From Deltaproteobacteria bacterium (GTDB lineage Bacteria; Desulfobacterota; Desulfobacteria; Desulfobacterales; Desulfobacteraceae): a stretch of 41,636 nt of DNA. The notes beneath the pieces are model-generated. The model had not been told where the DNA came from, searched no databases, and saw only the letters and a list, made by a program, of their open reading frames with translations. Location: NCBI GenBank assembly GCA_027858995.1, contig JAQIBP010000123.1, positions 1-41,636 on the forward strand. The letters are read 5' to 3'. Of this stretch, positions 8,108 to 17,048 are shown piece after piece; positions within the stretch are counted from its first letter, which is position 1, and each line of letters starts with the position of its first letter. Both the position numbers and the translations under genes were made by a program.

Positions 8108-9388
8108 ATGACACCAAAGAGAAAAATTCAAGACTTCAGTGGATTTTCAAATGAAGATGACAAAGCGATTTTTAATCTTGAAAAAGATTATGGTGCACAC
8201 CATTATGACAGAATTAATCTTGTTGTAAGACATGCAAAAGGCTGCTGGCTGACAGATGAAAATGGCAATAAATACCTTGACTGTCTTGCAGCATATTCAG
8301 CAGCAAACCCGGGACATCATCATCCTGCCATTACAAACGCTGTCATGGATGCTTTAATCGGAAATTATGCCTCTGTCTTGTCCAATGTCGTGTTTACTGA
8401 TCCCCTTGGAATTTTTCTTTCTGAAGTTGCAAAGTTTGCACCCCAGATGGCTCCAAGGTTTGGTAATCATGGAAATAAAGCTCTTCCAAAAAATGGCGGG
8501 GTGGAATCTGTTGAAACAGCAATAAAGACCATGCGATATTATGGTTTCAAGCAAAAAGGGATTAAAGACGGCAGACAGGAGATAATTGTTTTTGATAAAA
8601 ATTTCCATGGCAGAACAATTTCCATTGTCTCATTCTCTTCTTCCAAAAAATCCAAAGAGGGCTTTGGTCCCTTAACTCCGGGATTTGTATCTGTTGAATT
8701 CGGTAATCTTGACCAGGTGAAAAAGGCTCTTAATAAAAACACCTGCGGCATTCTTGTTGAACCAATGCAGGGAGAAGGCGGGATGATTGTTCCTCCGAGA
8801 GGTTTTCTCAAAGGCTTAAGAGAAATTGCCGATGAGAACGATCTTCTGCTTGTATGTGATGAAATCCAGGTCGGTATGGGAAGAACAGGGAAGAAATTCT
8901 GCTTTGAACATGAAAATATTGTTCCAGATGGAGTTATACTTGGCAAAGCCCTGTCAGGTGGTCTTGTTCCTCTGTCAGTATTTATCACAAATGCAAAAAT
9001 TATGGATATGGTCTTTTCCAAAGGGTCGGACGGCTCAACATTTGGCGGCTATCCTCTTGCCTGTGTGGCAGGAACTGCATCTTTAAAGGTATTTGAAGAA
9101 GAAAAGCTGGCAGAACAGGCAGAAAGAAAGGGAAAGATACTTAAAGCAAAAATAGAAAAGATTGCAAAAAAATCTCCCCACGTTAAAGAAGTCAGGGGTC
9201 AGGGGCTTTTTATTGGTATTGAAGTAAAAAAAGGTAATGCCATGGAGTTTTGCCGAAAGCTTCTAAAGCTTGGACTGATAGTTAATGACAGCCACGGCCA
9301 CACCATAAGAATCTCTCCTCCGCTAATCATCAACGAAGAAGAGATTAATTTTATGGTAAGACAGCTTGAAAAGGTTTTGGTTGATTAA
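8108..9388 (+). CDS. Class III PLP-dependent aminotransferase, ornithine-aminotransferase-like
   Basis: 426 residues, the usual size for ornithine/acetylornithine/4-aminobutyrate aminotransferases. Visible landmarks are LTDENGNKYLDCLAAYSAANPGHHHP near residue 50, the cofactor-phosphate loop region NGGVESVETAIK, FHGRTISIVSFS, the EPMQGEGG strand, the Asp that contacts the pyridine nitrogen in CDEIQVGMGRTG, and the Schiff-base lysine in LGKALSGG (K280). The closest family by eye is ornithine:2-oxo acid aminotransferase, which makes glutamate semialdehyde (and so pyrroline-5-carboxylate). That would link it to the proline and 5-oxoproline genes further on. The cofactor loop reads KNGGVES rather than the more usual NSGAEA/NTGAEA, so a different amine substrate is possible. 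The ribosome site AAGGGGGTGG is very strong. The stop is only 5 bp from that of the convergent MttB-family gene. Confidence 0.85.
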   Translation: MTPKRKIQDFSGFSNEDDKAIFNLEKDYGAHHYDRINLVVRHAKGCWLTDENGNKYLDCLAAYSAANPGHHHPAITNAVMDALIGNYASVLSNVVFTDPLGIFLSEVAKFAPQMAPRFGNHGNKALPKNGGVESVETAIKTMRYYGFKQKGIKDGRQEIIVFDKNFHGRTISIVSFSSSKKSKEGFGPLTPGFVSVEFGNLDQVKKALNKNTCGILVEPMQGEGGMIVPPRGFLKGLREIADENDLLLVCDEIQVGMGRTGKKFCFEHENIVPDGVILGKALSGGLVPLSVFITNAKIMDMVFSKGSDGSTFGGYPLACVAGTASLKVFEEEKLAEQAERKGKILKAKIEKIAKKSPHVKEVRGQGLFIGIEVKKGNAMEFCRKLLKLGLIVNDSHGHTIRISPPLIINEEEINFMVRQLEKVLVD

Positions 9389-9393
9389 TTTTT

Positions 9394-10839
9394 CTATACT
9401 GCCAGTATTGTATTAATATGTTTTGCAACTTCGTCTGACTTAGGAGTTATCTGATGTTCAGACAAAAGTCTGCGTGCTTTTTCATTACATTTTTCAAACA
9501 GATCTTTTTTACCCTGCTTTTCCCAGAATTCATACCGCGCCCTGTCCATAAGTTCAGGCATGAAATGAGCAGATTTAAAATTCTCAAATGTATGCGGATC
9601 AGTTAGAAACATTGAATTATCAGGACCTTTGCCAACTCTGTCAATAACATCAATTGCAAGTGTGTTTTCGTTGACATCAAGACCTTCGGTAAAATATCTG
9701 CTCATGCCGATAAGTTCATCTGCCATAACAAGCATCTCCATGGAAGAGGTATGCCCGGATTCAATATAGCCCACATCATGAATTACATTGCATCTTGAAA
9801 GCATGGAAGTGAGTATGGAGAGCATTCCTTCAGCTCCTGCCTGGGCATCAATCACCTTGGCATCAGTGGAACCTGCAAAGGACCAGATTGGAATATTATA
9901 AATTTCATCACGCATGTCTGCAAGGGCTGCCTGGGTAAGGCTCCACTCTGTACAGCCATATGAGATAACAGTGTGTTTCATATCCAGAACACTTACATTG
10001 GGAGCAAATAAAAATGGAGATCCTTTTCCGGTAAGCTGATGAATTACAAGACCTATCAGATTTTCTGCAATCCCCTGTGCCATGGCACCTGCAAGTGTTA
10101 CAGGTCCCCCGCCTCCTGCATTACATCCGGAAGGAAGACAGATTGGTATCTTTTTCTCTGCGCAGAATATAAGTTTCTCCATTACATTAACAGGATATTT
10201 TAAAGGTGAAATAGCTTCAGAATAATTTAAAAGAAAAGGTTTTTTCTGGAAAGCATCTTCACTGCCGCAGACAGTACAGGCAAGATCGTAAATCTTTTTG
10301 ATATCCCTGCCTGAGTCTGCAATAAAACATATGGCTTTATTGCTCTGCTGCACCATTTTGGCAAAGGCATGCACATAAATATCTTCTATGGGCGCATCTT
10401 CAGGATTGCCCATGGACATAGAGAAATCAATATTGGAAAGCGCATCAACAAGCTTTGCAAAATTACCAATATCCTTTAGAACAGTTCTTCTTCTCTCCCA
10501 TGTATCAACGTCATGGGTAAAAATTGTATCAGAACCAGTACCGTAGAAAAAGTTTCCCTCAACAAGGGGCATTGTTTTATTGCCCAGCTGGTCATAGATA
10601 TTAATCTGTTTTGGTGCTGTTTTAATGGCTTCTTCAGCCAGCCATGCAGGCATGGTTACCCAGTCCTTATCTTCAACTGTGCATCCGGCGCCCTCAAGCA
10701 TCTCCAGAACACCTTTATGCTCCATCTTAAATCCTGTTTTTTCAAGGATTTCAAGGGCTGCTGAATGAATTGCCCACGCCTGCTCCTTATTGATTACTTT
10801 CAGTCTTGGTTTGAATGTTGAAATATCAAGATTCTGCAA
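9394..10839 (-). CDS. MttB-family (trimethylamine methyltransferase family) protein without pyrrolysine
   Basis: 481 residues, full length for the family, with no internal TAG, so it is a non-pyrrolysine member. Family features are the N-terminal helix AIHSAALEILEKTGFKM, the TIM-barrel strand GGGGPVTLAGAMAQGIAENL, DAQAGAEGMLS and HDVGYIESG. Characterised non-pyrrolysine members demethylate quaternary amines (glycine betaine, proline betaine, carnitine, gamma-butyrobetaine) and pass the methyl group to a corrinoid protein. No corrinoid protein or its reactivase is in this window. The start is TTG at 10839, with GGAG 9 nt upstream; no ATG is available near it. The gene follows the SAM-dependent methyltransferase on the same strand with ~100 bp between. 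Its substrate is unknown; proline betaine is attractive given the proline-related neighbours, but this is inference. Confidence 0.88.
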   Translation of the reverse strand: MQNLDISTFKPRLKVINKEQAWAIHSAALEILEKTGFKMEHKGVLEMLEGAGCTVEDKDWVTMPAWLAEEAIKTAPKQINIYDQLGNKTMPLVEGNFFYGTGSDTIFTHDVDTWERRRTVLKDIGNFAKLVDALSNIDFSMSMGNPEDAPIEDIYVHAFAKMVQQSNKAICFIADSGRDIKKIYDLACTVCGSEDAFQKKPFLLNYSEAISPLKYPVNVMEKLIFCAEKKIPICLPSGCNAGGGGPVTLAGAMAQGIAENLIGLVIHQLTGKGSPFLFAPNVSVLDMKHTVISYGCTEWSLTQAALADMRDEIYNIPIWSFAGSTDAKVIDAQAGAEGMLSILTSMLSRCNVIHDVGYIESGHTSSMEMLVMADELIGMSRYFTEGLDVNENTLAIDVIDRVGKGPDNSMFLTDPHTFENFKSAHFMPELMDRARYEFWEKQGKKDLFEKCNEKARRLLSEHQITPKSDEVAKHINTILAV

Positions 10840-10861
10840 AATTTATCACTCCATATCTTTT

Positions 10862-10892
10862 TTTGATTCTTTGTATAAACGTAAGAATCAAA
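10862..10892 (-). promoter_or_regulatory. Stem-loop between the methyltransferase gene and the MttB-family gene
   Basis: A perfect 10-bp inverted repeat (TTTGATTCTT at 10862-10871, AAGAATCAAA at 10883-10892) with an 11-nt spacer lies in the 102-bp gap between the two minus-strand genes, ~20 bp before the TTG start. It could be an operator for a second promoter or an mRNA hairpin. It is followed on the minus strand by A-rich sequence, so it does not look like an intrinsic terminator. Confidence 0.4.
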
Positions 10893-10941
10893 TTTTGGTT
10901 TAGTTGTTACTTGATTGATTAATTAGTAAATTCAATCTTTC

Positions 10942-11700
10942 TTAAAGCATGGATTCCGGGATATCTCTTTTCTTCTCTCCTACAACTGCATAATAGTACA
11001 GAGGAGTACCATCCTGGAGGAGTCTGTGCCGATAGTGATGTCTCTTTTTAATCTCCAGAATATCTTCATCAACCATTTTGCTGATGAGCTTACAAAAGCC
11101 TGTTTTATCCTTATTATCCATGAAATCTTCTTTAATATTAAATGCAAAAAGACCTGGAGATGAAATCAGGTTAAACCCTGCGGCAAAGGCTTTGGGTGGA
11201 ATATCATCAAAACCAAGAGCTGCAATAATTGTCATACAGTTAAAATCTGCTTTTTCAAGGGATTTTTCATCTTTGTATTCAAGATCCATCAAATCTGCTA
11301 CATAATAATCTTCATAAACTTCCGGCCTGTCGCGAAGGGCTGAATCAGCAGCTTCTTCAATTATATCAAGACCGATAACCGGGCCTGCACCGATTCTTTT
11401 CAGCTCTTCTCCCATTATGCCGTTGCCGGCTCCTATATCCAGAACTTTAAGGTCTGATGTCTCAATGGGGCTGTCTTTAATGAAATCATTAAGGATTTTG
11501 GCCACAACTGCAGGTGAGTCACATTTTAATTTATCATAAAACAGCTCTTCATAAAGACCTGGTATGGAGTATATCTTATCATAATCATGGTAGATTATTT
11601 TCTTTTTTTCCCCATCTCTTTCAATGAAAAAGTGTTCGCCAGTGCCCTGATGGGCATCATTTACTTCAGGGAATGTGATATTAAAATTGTTCTGTTCCAT
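10942..11700 (-). CDS. Class I SAM-dependent methyltransferase
   Basis: 252 residues. The Rossmann-type SAM site is clear: motif I VLDIGAGNGIMG at about residues 85-97, an acidic residue ending strand 2 (VIGLDII), and motif IV/post-IV around NCMTIIAALGFDDIP. A ~75-residue N-terminal extension (YDKIYSIPGLYEELFYDKLK) is probably substrate-specific. The start codon has an excellent AGGAGGT ribosome site. It is the first gene of a two-gene minus-strand unit with the MttB-family gene, and metK, which makes its cofactor, is nearby but separately transcribed. The pairing of a SAM methyltransferase with a demethylase-family enzyme suggests metabolism of an N- or S-methylated compound. The methyl acceptor cannot be named from sequence. 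Confidence 0.8.
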   Translation of the reverse strand: MEQNNFNITFPEVNDAHQGTGEHFFIERDGEKKKIIYHDYDKIYSIPGLYEELFYDKLKCDSPAVVAKILNDFIKDSPIETSDLKVLDIGAGNGIMGEELKRIGAGPVIGLDIIEEAADSALRDRPEVYEDYYVADLMDLEYKDEKSLEKADFNCMTIIAALGFDDIPPKAFAAGFNLISSPGLFAFNIKEDFMDNKDKTGFCKLISKMVDEDILEIKKRHHYRHRLLQDGTPLYYYAVVGEKKRDIPESML

Positions 11701-12094
11701 GTTACCTCCTGATATATTAAAATTGAAAACATTAATATTAATTAGTATTCAAACTAAATTTTGAATAAAGCTAAACTGTTTTATTTTGAATTTCTATTAA
11801 AATAATCATGCAATAGAATTATAACTAACTAAAATTATGATTAATTATTTTGCTCACCTCATCATGAAAACAAACATACATGAAAAAAAGGTTGATGTCA
11901 AATAGTTTTGACTGTAAATAATATAACAAAAAATAATTAATTATAAAAATATTTGTTGCCTGGTGCAGAATATTAGAGTATTCTCTTGCCCATCTGACAA
12001 AAGCTCCTGCTGTTATCGGCAGAATTTTTATATATTCTGGAGTGTTGCGGTAATTATTTTCAATGTGTTAAAAACATTATAATTGGGGAACAGT
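11701..12094. promoter_or_regulatory. AT-rich divergent promoter region between the methyltransferase and MarR genes
   Basis: About 390 bp with no ORF that looks coding. It separates two divergent genes and so should carry both promoters. I see one short symmetric site, AGAATA-TTAGAG-TATTCT at 11967-11984 (6-bp arms, 6-nt spacer). That is a plausible half-site arrangement for a winged-helix dimer such as the MarR protein encoded just downstream. Such short arms can occur by chance in DNA this AT-rich, so the operator call is weak. Confidence 0.3.
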
Positions 12095-12613
12095 ATGGGC
12101 CAGGAAATAAGCAGTGAAAAAATCAGAAATGAACTTGCAGAAGAAGTACTGGTTACAATACGTCAGATAATCCAGGCAATCGATATGCACTCAAGAACCC
12201 TGGTAAAGGAGTATGGATTAACTGCGCCGCAGCTGGTGATATTAAAGACTGTGGCAAAAGAGAAAGCCATTACAGTTGGTTCTATTGCTAAAAAAGTCAG
12301 CTTGAGTCAGGCAACAGTAACTGGAATAATTGAAAGGCTTGTCCAGCGAAGCCTTGTTCTGCGTAACAGAAGTAGTAAAGATCGAAGACGGGTAATTATT
12401 GAGCCAACTCCTCAATGCTATGCCCTTCTTGACAAAGCTCCCCCGCTGATGCAGGAGGTTTTTGTCAATCAATTCTGTGATCTTGATGAGTGGGAAAGAT
12501 TAATGCTTTTAAGTTCTTTAAAAAAAATTGTAAAACTAATGAATGTTAAACCCCCACAATCTGCTTCACCATATCTGGTAACTGGCGAGGTTGAGCCAGA
12601 CCCTAAAAATTGA
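12095..12613 (+). CDS. MarR-family transcriptional regulator
   Basis: 172 residues from ATG 12095, chosen because GGGGA sits 6 nt upstream; a TTG 12 bp earlier is also in frame but lacks a ribosome site. The MarR fold is visible: helix LVKEYGLTAPQLVILKTVA, the winged helix-turn-helix ITVGSIAKKVSLSQATVTGIIERLVQRSLV, the wing RNRSSKDRRRVIIEPT, and C-terminal dimerisation helices with DEWERLMLLSSLKKIVKLM. That C-terminal pattern reminds me of the MarR proteins that control compatible-solute genes (EctR/CosR type), but this is recognition by eye. It is divergent from the methyltransferase-MttB pair and is the obvious candidate regulator of that pair. Confidence 0.85.
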   Translation: MGQEISSEKIRNELAEEVLVTIRQIIQAIDMHSRTLVKEYGLTAPQLVILKTVAKEKAITVGSIAKKVSLSQATVTGIIERLVQRSLVLRNRSSKDRRRVIIEPTPQCYALLDKAPPLMQEVFVNQFCDLDEWERLMLLSSLKKIVKLMNVKPPQSASPYLVTGEVEPDPKN

Positions 12614-12656
12614 GTGATGAGATGTTTACATTCTCATTTTCACATCTCACCACTCA
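12611..12656. terminator. Stem-loop between the convergent MarR and metK genes
   Basis: A 15-bp stem with one mismatch (12611-12625 with 12642-12656, arms starting TGAGTGATGAGATGT) has a 16-nt loop, and its left arm begins with the MarR stop codon. Neither side has a strong T-tract, so it may be a bidirectional transcript-end structure rather than a classic intrinsic terminator. Confidence 0.45.
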
Positions 12657-12696
12657 CCACTAATATTTCTGACCTTTAGATTATAACCTTTTAGAT

Positions 12697-13869
12697 TTAC
12701 AAGCCTGCTTTCTCTTTTAATGTATCAACCATATCTGTCTGCTCCCAGGTAAAATCAGGATCATTTCTTCCAAAATGTCCATAGGCTGAGGTCTTTTGAT
12801 AGATAGGACGTTTGAGATCCAGATGTTCAATAATGGCTGCAGGTTTTAGATCAAACACCTCTTTTACAATTTCAACGGCTTTCTGCTCACTGATATTGCC
12901 TGTCCCCATAAAATCAATAAGAAGAGAGACAGGTTCTGCAACACCAATGGCATATGCTACCTGTACCTCACATTTTTTTGCAAATCCCGCGGCAACAAGA
13001 TTTTTTGCAACATATCTGCCCATATAAGAGGCACTCCTGTCAACCTTTGATGGATCTTTTCCGGAAAAGCATCCGCCCCCATGGCTTCCCCGTCCGCCAT
13101 ATGTGTCAACAATGATTTTTCTGCCGGTAAGACCGCAGTCTCCCATGGGACCGCCAACAACAAATCTTCCTGTCGGATTAATATACAGTTTTGTGTCACC
13201 ATCCATCATGTCGGCAGGGATAATTTTTTTTATAACCTCTTTGACAATTGCTGATCTCAGGTCATCGTATTGAACATCTTCGGAATGCTGGGTAGAGATA
13301 ACAACAGCATCAACTCTTTTTGGCTGACCGTCAATATATTCAATAGTTACCTGGGATTTGCCGTCGGGTCTTAGAAAATCAAGAGCTCCGTTTTTCCTTA
13401 CCTTTGTCAGACGCTGGGTTAGTTTATGGGCGTACATCACAGGCATTGGCATAAATTCAGGGGTTTCATCTGTTGCAAATCCAAACATGAGTCCCTGATC
13501 CCCAGCTCCCTGCTCCTTGAAAAGCCCGTCACCTTCAGTCACACCCTGGGAAATATCTGCGGACTGCTGATCAATGCTTGTAACCACAGAACATGTCTGC
13601 CAGTCAAATCCCATATTGGAAGAGTTGTAGCCAATTCCTCTGATGGTCTGTCTGACCACCTCTGGAATATCAACATAACAGTCAGTGGTTATCTCTCCTG
13701 CAACCATGGCAATGCCGGTTGTAACCATTGTTTCGCAGGCAACCCTGCTCTCTTTATCCCCTGCAAGTATTGCATCAAGGATTGAATCTGATATGGCATC
13801 TGCAACCTTGTCAGGATGCCCTTCTGTTACTGACTCTGATGTAAATAAACTTGAAATTTTTTCACTCAT
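12697..13869 (-). CDS. metK: S-adenosylmethionine synthetase
   Basis: 390 residues, standard for MetK, which makes SAM from ATP and methionine. Both family signatures are present: [15 protein letters not shown] and [19 protein letters not shown]. The N-terminal [21 protein letters not shown] and the C-terminal [16 protein letters not shown] also match. An in-frame GTG nine bases upstream is possible, but ATG 13869 has AGGTGA 6 nt before it and gives the usual MSEK start. It is monocistronic and convergent with the MarR gene. I looked for a SAM or SAH riboswitch in the ~500 bp upstream and could not recognise one. It is a housekeeping gene, and its closeness to a SAM-dependent methyltransferase may be coincidental. 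Confidence 0.97.
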   Translation of the reverse strand: MSEKISSLFTSESVTEGHPDKVADAISDSILDAILAGDKESRVACETMVTTGIAMVAGEITTDCYVDIPEVVRQTIRGIGYNSSNMGFDWQTCSVVTSIDQQSADISQGVTEGDGLFKEQGAGDQGLMFGFATDETPEFMPMPVMYAHKLTQRLTKVRKNGALDFLRPDGKSQVTIEYIDGQPKRVDAVVISTQHSEDVQYDDLRSAIVKEVIKKIIPADMMDGDTKLYINPTGRFVVGGPMGDCGLTGRKIIVDTYGGRGSHGGGCFSGKDPSKVDRSASYMGRYVAKNLVAAGFAKKCEVQVAYAIGVAEPVSLLIDFMGTGNISEQKAVEIVKEVFDLKPAAIIEHLDLKRPIYQKTSAYGHFGRNDPDFTWEQTDMVDTLKEKAGL

Positions 13870-14406
13870 TGTTTTCACCTGTTCTTTATTAATTAATGTA
13901 ATTTGAACCTAATTTTCAGTTAATTTTTGATTTCCAGCCTGACAAAATAGTAAGCATACATGGTATTGTCAATAAAAATATTGAAAACAAAATAATTTAA
14001 ATTTATTGGAAATGCGAATTTAATAATAATTTTATTTTATATTTTAATATGTTATAGCACATAGATATTTATAATAGATAAATATTATTGCTTAAAACGA
14101 TCAATAATACATTGAATTGAAATTAATTTGAAACGATATAAATATTTAGTTTCCAATAATATAATTAAATAGATAATTCTGAAATTTTAAAAACACAGTA
14201 AATAAAAATTATACATATTCTCTATATATTGCTAAAAAAAGATAAGAAGAAACCGGACAAACATCCGTAAAAACCTCACCAAGTTGTAAAAACTCTTGCA
14301 TTTATTCAAAAAATTTTAGATATATGCATGATAGTTCACAAACTGACAGAACATGTTATGTTCAGGCTTTAAAATTGTTGTATATATTTCTTTAAAGGTA
14401 ATTTTT
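13870..14406. promoter_or_regulatory. Very AT-rich 540-bp divergent intergenic region with candidate operators
   Basis: No coding sequence is apparent. Two symmetric signals stand out. One is a palindrome GAACAT-GTT-ATGTTC at 14349-14363, 43 bp before the racemase start, and a reasonable operator candidate. The other is a pair of 10-bp inverted arms, TTATTGGAAA at 14003-14012 and TTTCCAATAA at 14150-14159, 137 bp apart, which could be two sites for one protein or chance. A possible TTGCA -12 element at 14296 lacks a proper GG at -24, so a sigma-54 promoter is not supported. Confidence 0.35.
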
Positions 14407-15444
14407 ATGGAGTTTTTTAAGGATTTTTCGAGATTTTCCAAAGGATTTGAAAACTGTATTACAACTATTGATTCCCATACAGAAGGAGAATCCACACGTC
14501 TGGTTGTCAGCGGTATCAAGGATATCAAGGGAAAAACCATGACAGATAAGTTAGACTGGTTTAAATCCCGATATGACCATGTCAGAACTCTTCTGACTCA
14601 AGAGCCAAGGGGTGGTAAAATCCTTGCTGCCGTAGTAACCCCAAATGTTACAAAGGATGCTAAGTTTGGTCTTTTATATATGGATGCAAAACGCTATCCC
14701 TATCTTTGCGGCCATGCTACCATTGGTGCTGTTGTAAGCCTTGTACAAACAGGTTTTCTTGAGCTTGCTGAAGGAAAAAACTCAATTCTTGTGGATACAC
14801 CCTCCGGAGTCATGGATGCAGGAGTTTTCGTCAAAAACGGCAAATTTGATGGTGTCTCAATTGATATGGTGCCATCTTTTGTACATAAAACAGACCAGGA
14901 GATTGATGTAAAAGGTTTTGGTAAAATAAAAGTGGATCTTGTCTGTACCGGCGGTTTTTTTGCCATGGTGGATTCCAACTCCATTGATATTGAACCTGTT
15001 TTAAAAAACAAAAGAATTTTGACAGATCTTGGTATGAAAATCATTGATGCTGCCAATGAACAATTGAGTGTGTCCCATCCAACAAGGCCGGATGTTACAA
15101 CCATTGATGTTACAGAGTTTTATGATTCGAAGCATGACAAGGATAAGCTTTCTGGCAGAGGTATGGTTATTTACGGAGAAGCACATGCGGACCGCTCCCC
15201 CTGCGGTACAGGAACATCAGCAAAACTAACCTTGCTTCATCATTATGGCAAGATAAAAATGAATCAGGAATATATTAATTACAGCCCCCTTGGTACATCA
15301 TTTACAGCTAAGCTTGTTAAAAAAGAGAAAATAGGATCATTAGATGGCTATATTGTACAAATCAAGGGTATGGCATATTTAACCGGTGTTCATCATTTCA
15401 TAGTTGAAAGTCAAGATCCCTTTCAAAAAGGATTTATAATGTAA
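14407..15444 (+). CDS. Proline racemase / hydroxyproline epimerase family protein
   Basis: 345 residues from ATG 14407. An upstream ATG at 14353 is in frame, but 14407 has AAAGG 8 nt before it, and the palindrome lies over the earlier ATG. Both catalytic cysteines of the racemase/epimerase type are present: Cys101 in YLCGHATIG and Cys266 in RSPCGTGTSA. The dehydratase branch replaces the first one. The N-terminal TIDSHTEGESTRLVVSGI is also typical. The enzyme should interconvert stereoisomers of proline, 4-hydroxyproline or a similar cyclic imino acid in the cytoplasm. Its stop overlaps the start of the amidohydrolase (TAATG). The pairing with a PAS-sigma-54 activator resembles prdF and prdR of clostridial proline reductase loci, but no proline reductase is here. 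The exact substrate is undetermined. Confidence 0.88.
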   Translation: MEFFKDFSRFSKGFENCITTIDSHTEGESTRLVVSGIKDIKGKTMTDKLDWFKSRYDHVRTLLTQEPRGGKILAAVVTPNVTKDAKFGLLYMDAKRYPYLCGHATIGAVVSLVQTGFLELAEGKNSILVDTPSGVMDAGVFVKNGKFDGVSIDMVPSFVHKTDQEIDVKGFGKIKVDLVCTGGFFAMVDSNSIDIEPVLKNKRILTDLGMKIIDAANEQLSVSHPTRPDVTTIDVTEFYDSKHDKDKLSGRGMVIYGEAHADRSPCGTGTSAKLTLLHHYGKIKMNQEYINYSPLGTSFTAKLVKKEKIGSLDGYIVQIKGMAYLTGVHHFIVESQDPFQKGFIM

Positions 15445-17048
15445 TGAAACCTGTTGATCTTATTTTGTACAATGGGAATATTCAAACTCAGGATGATCTG
15501 TTTCCAAAGGCCAGTGCAGTTGCCATATCAGATAATAGAATACTGGATATTGGTTCTGATCAGAAAATTTTATCTTGCACCTCAAAAAATACAGATATAA
15601 TTGATCTTGAACAAAAACTTGTCCTGCCCGGATTTATTGATACCCATTTTCATTTTTATGAGTGGGCATTAAACTATGACAATATTGATTTTTCACGCAC
15701 TCTCTCTTTTAAGGAGATGGAAGAGATCATTTCTAAAAAAGCTTCAGAGCTTGGCAGGGGAAAGTGGGTATTGGGGCAGGGATTTAATGAATCAGACTGG
15801 CCTGAAAACAGAATTCCGGACAGAGCAGATCTTGACAGGGCAGCTCCAGAGAACCCTGTATGTATCTGGAGGAGTGATCTTCATCTGTCCGTGGCAAACT
15901 CCATGGCTTTAGAGATTACAGGTATTGACTCTTCATGCTCTGATCCTGAAGAGGGTAAAATTGCAAAGGATGCCTCGGGCAGACCCACAGGTGTTTTAAG
16001 AGAACTTGCTTCAAATTTAATAAGAAATGTCCTGCCTGAGCTTTCAAAAAAAACTGTGTCTGAAAACATGCAAAAAGCAATAAAGGATGCACACAGATTA
16101 GGACTTACATCAATCCATGATATCCGGCTCATGGGAGGACTTGATGGAGCAGCTGCTTTAAAGGCGTGGCAGGATTTAAGGAACAGTAATAAACTCAATA
16201 TCCGATGTCATGTGGCTTTACCAGGCGAAATGACGACCCAGGCTGTTGACCTTGGACTCTGTACAGGATTTGGAGATGATATTTTAAAAATCGGATTTTT
16301 AAAGTTTTTTTCCGATGGAGGTATGGGAGCAAGGACTGCCTGGGTAACCCAAGCATATCTTGATGCTGAATACGGCATGTCATTAACTGCTGTAAAAGAT
16401 ATTGAGAATGCTGTATTAAAAGCCGATCAGGCAGGATTGAGCGTGATGGTACATGCAGTAGGTGATCGGGCCAACAAAGAGATTATTGACATGTTCAAAA
16501 GAGTTGAAAGCAGAGGCAAAAGCCAGTGCAGGATTCCTCACCGCATTGAGCATGTTCAGATGATACTGCCTGAAGATCTTGAAAAGCTTTCAACATTGAA
16601 AAATATTGCTGTATCCTGTCAACCCAATAATTTAAGCATTGATATCTCCATGATAGATGCCTGTGCCGGATCCAGAGGGAAATATGCCTATAATTTGAAA
16701 AATATTCTAAAAACAGGAATTCCCTTAATGCTGAGTTCTGATGCGCCTGTGGCAGATCCCAATCCCTTTGCCGGAATTTATTCTGCTGTTACAAGACAGA
16801 GGATGAACCATACCCCGAAGGGGGGTTGGTATATGGAGCAGGCACTTGATGTTGCAAATGCAGTCAGAGGATATACCATAACCCCTGCCATGGCAACGGG
16901 AGTGGGAGAGAGCCTTGGCTCCATTATAAAAGGCAAATTGGCTGACTTGATAGTTCTTGATCAGGATATTTACACTGTTAATCCTGGAAAAATTGCAGAT
17001 ACAAAAGTAGATTTAACTGTTTTTAATGGAAATATTGTCCATGAATGA
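15444..17048 (+). CDS. YtcJ-type metal-dependent amidohydrolase
   Basis: 534 residues in the amidohydrolase superfamily, YtcJ-like group. There is an N-terminal beta-sandwich half (VDLILYNGNIQTQD), the HxH metal motif in PGFIDTHFHF (about residues 67-70), a TIM barrel with HAVGDRAN (~337) and HRIEHVQ (~366), the catalytic Asp in LSSDAPVADPNPF (~431), and a return to the beta-sandwich at the end (GKLADLIVLDQDIYTV). Members hydrolyse amide, formyl or cyclic-amide bonds, but YtcJ-like proteins rarely have known substrates. It is translationally coupled to the racemase by a 1-nt overlap and to the downstream activator by an 8-nt overlap, so all three genes should serve one pathway. It could open a cyclic or N-acylated amino acid produced or used by the racemase. 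Confidence 0.85.
   Translation: MKPVDLILYNGNIQTQDDLFPKASAVAISDNRILDIGSDQKILSCTSKNTDIIDLEQKLVLPGFIDTHFHFYEWALNYDNIDFSRTLSFKEMEEIISKKASELGRGKWVLGQGFNESDWPENRIPDRADLDRAAPENPVCIWRSDLHLSVANSMALEITGIDSSCSDPEEGKIAKDASGRPTGVLRELASNLIRNVLPELSKKTVSENMQKAIKDAHRLGLTSIHDIRLMGGLDGAAALKAWQDLRNSNKLNIRCHVALPGEMTTQAVDLGLCTGFGDDILKIGFLKFFSDGGMGARTAWVTQAYLDAEYGMSLTAVKDIENAVLKADQAGLSVMVHAVGDRANKEIIDMFKRVESRGKSQCRIPHRIEHVQMILPEDLEKLSTLKNIAVSCQPNNLSIDISMIDACAGSRGKYAYNLKNILKTGIPLMLSSDAPVADPNPFAGIYSAVTRQRMNHTPKGGWYMEQALDVANAVRGYTITPAMATGVGESLGSIIKGKLADLIVLDQDIYTVNPGKIADTKVDLTVFNGNIVHE

Noticed and set aside
9394-10839. Pyrrolysine-containing trimethylamine methyltransferase
   Set aside because: The frame is full length with no internal TAG, so it belongs to the non-pyrrolysine branch.
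14285-14300. Possible sigma-54 -24/-12 promoter upstream of the racemase operon
   Set aside because: TTGCA at 14296 is a good -12 element, but the -24 position reads TGTAAA, lacking the essential GG.
13870-14350. SAM/SAH riboswitch upstream of metK
   Set aside because: The region is almost pure A/T without the GC-rich paired stems or conserved loops of the known classes.
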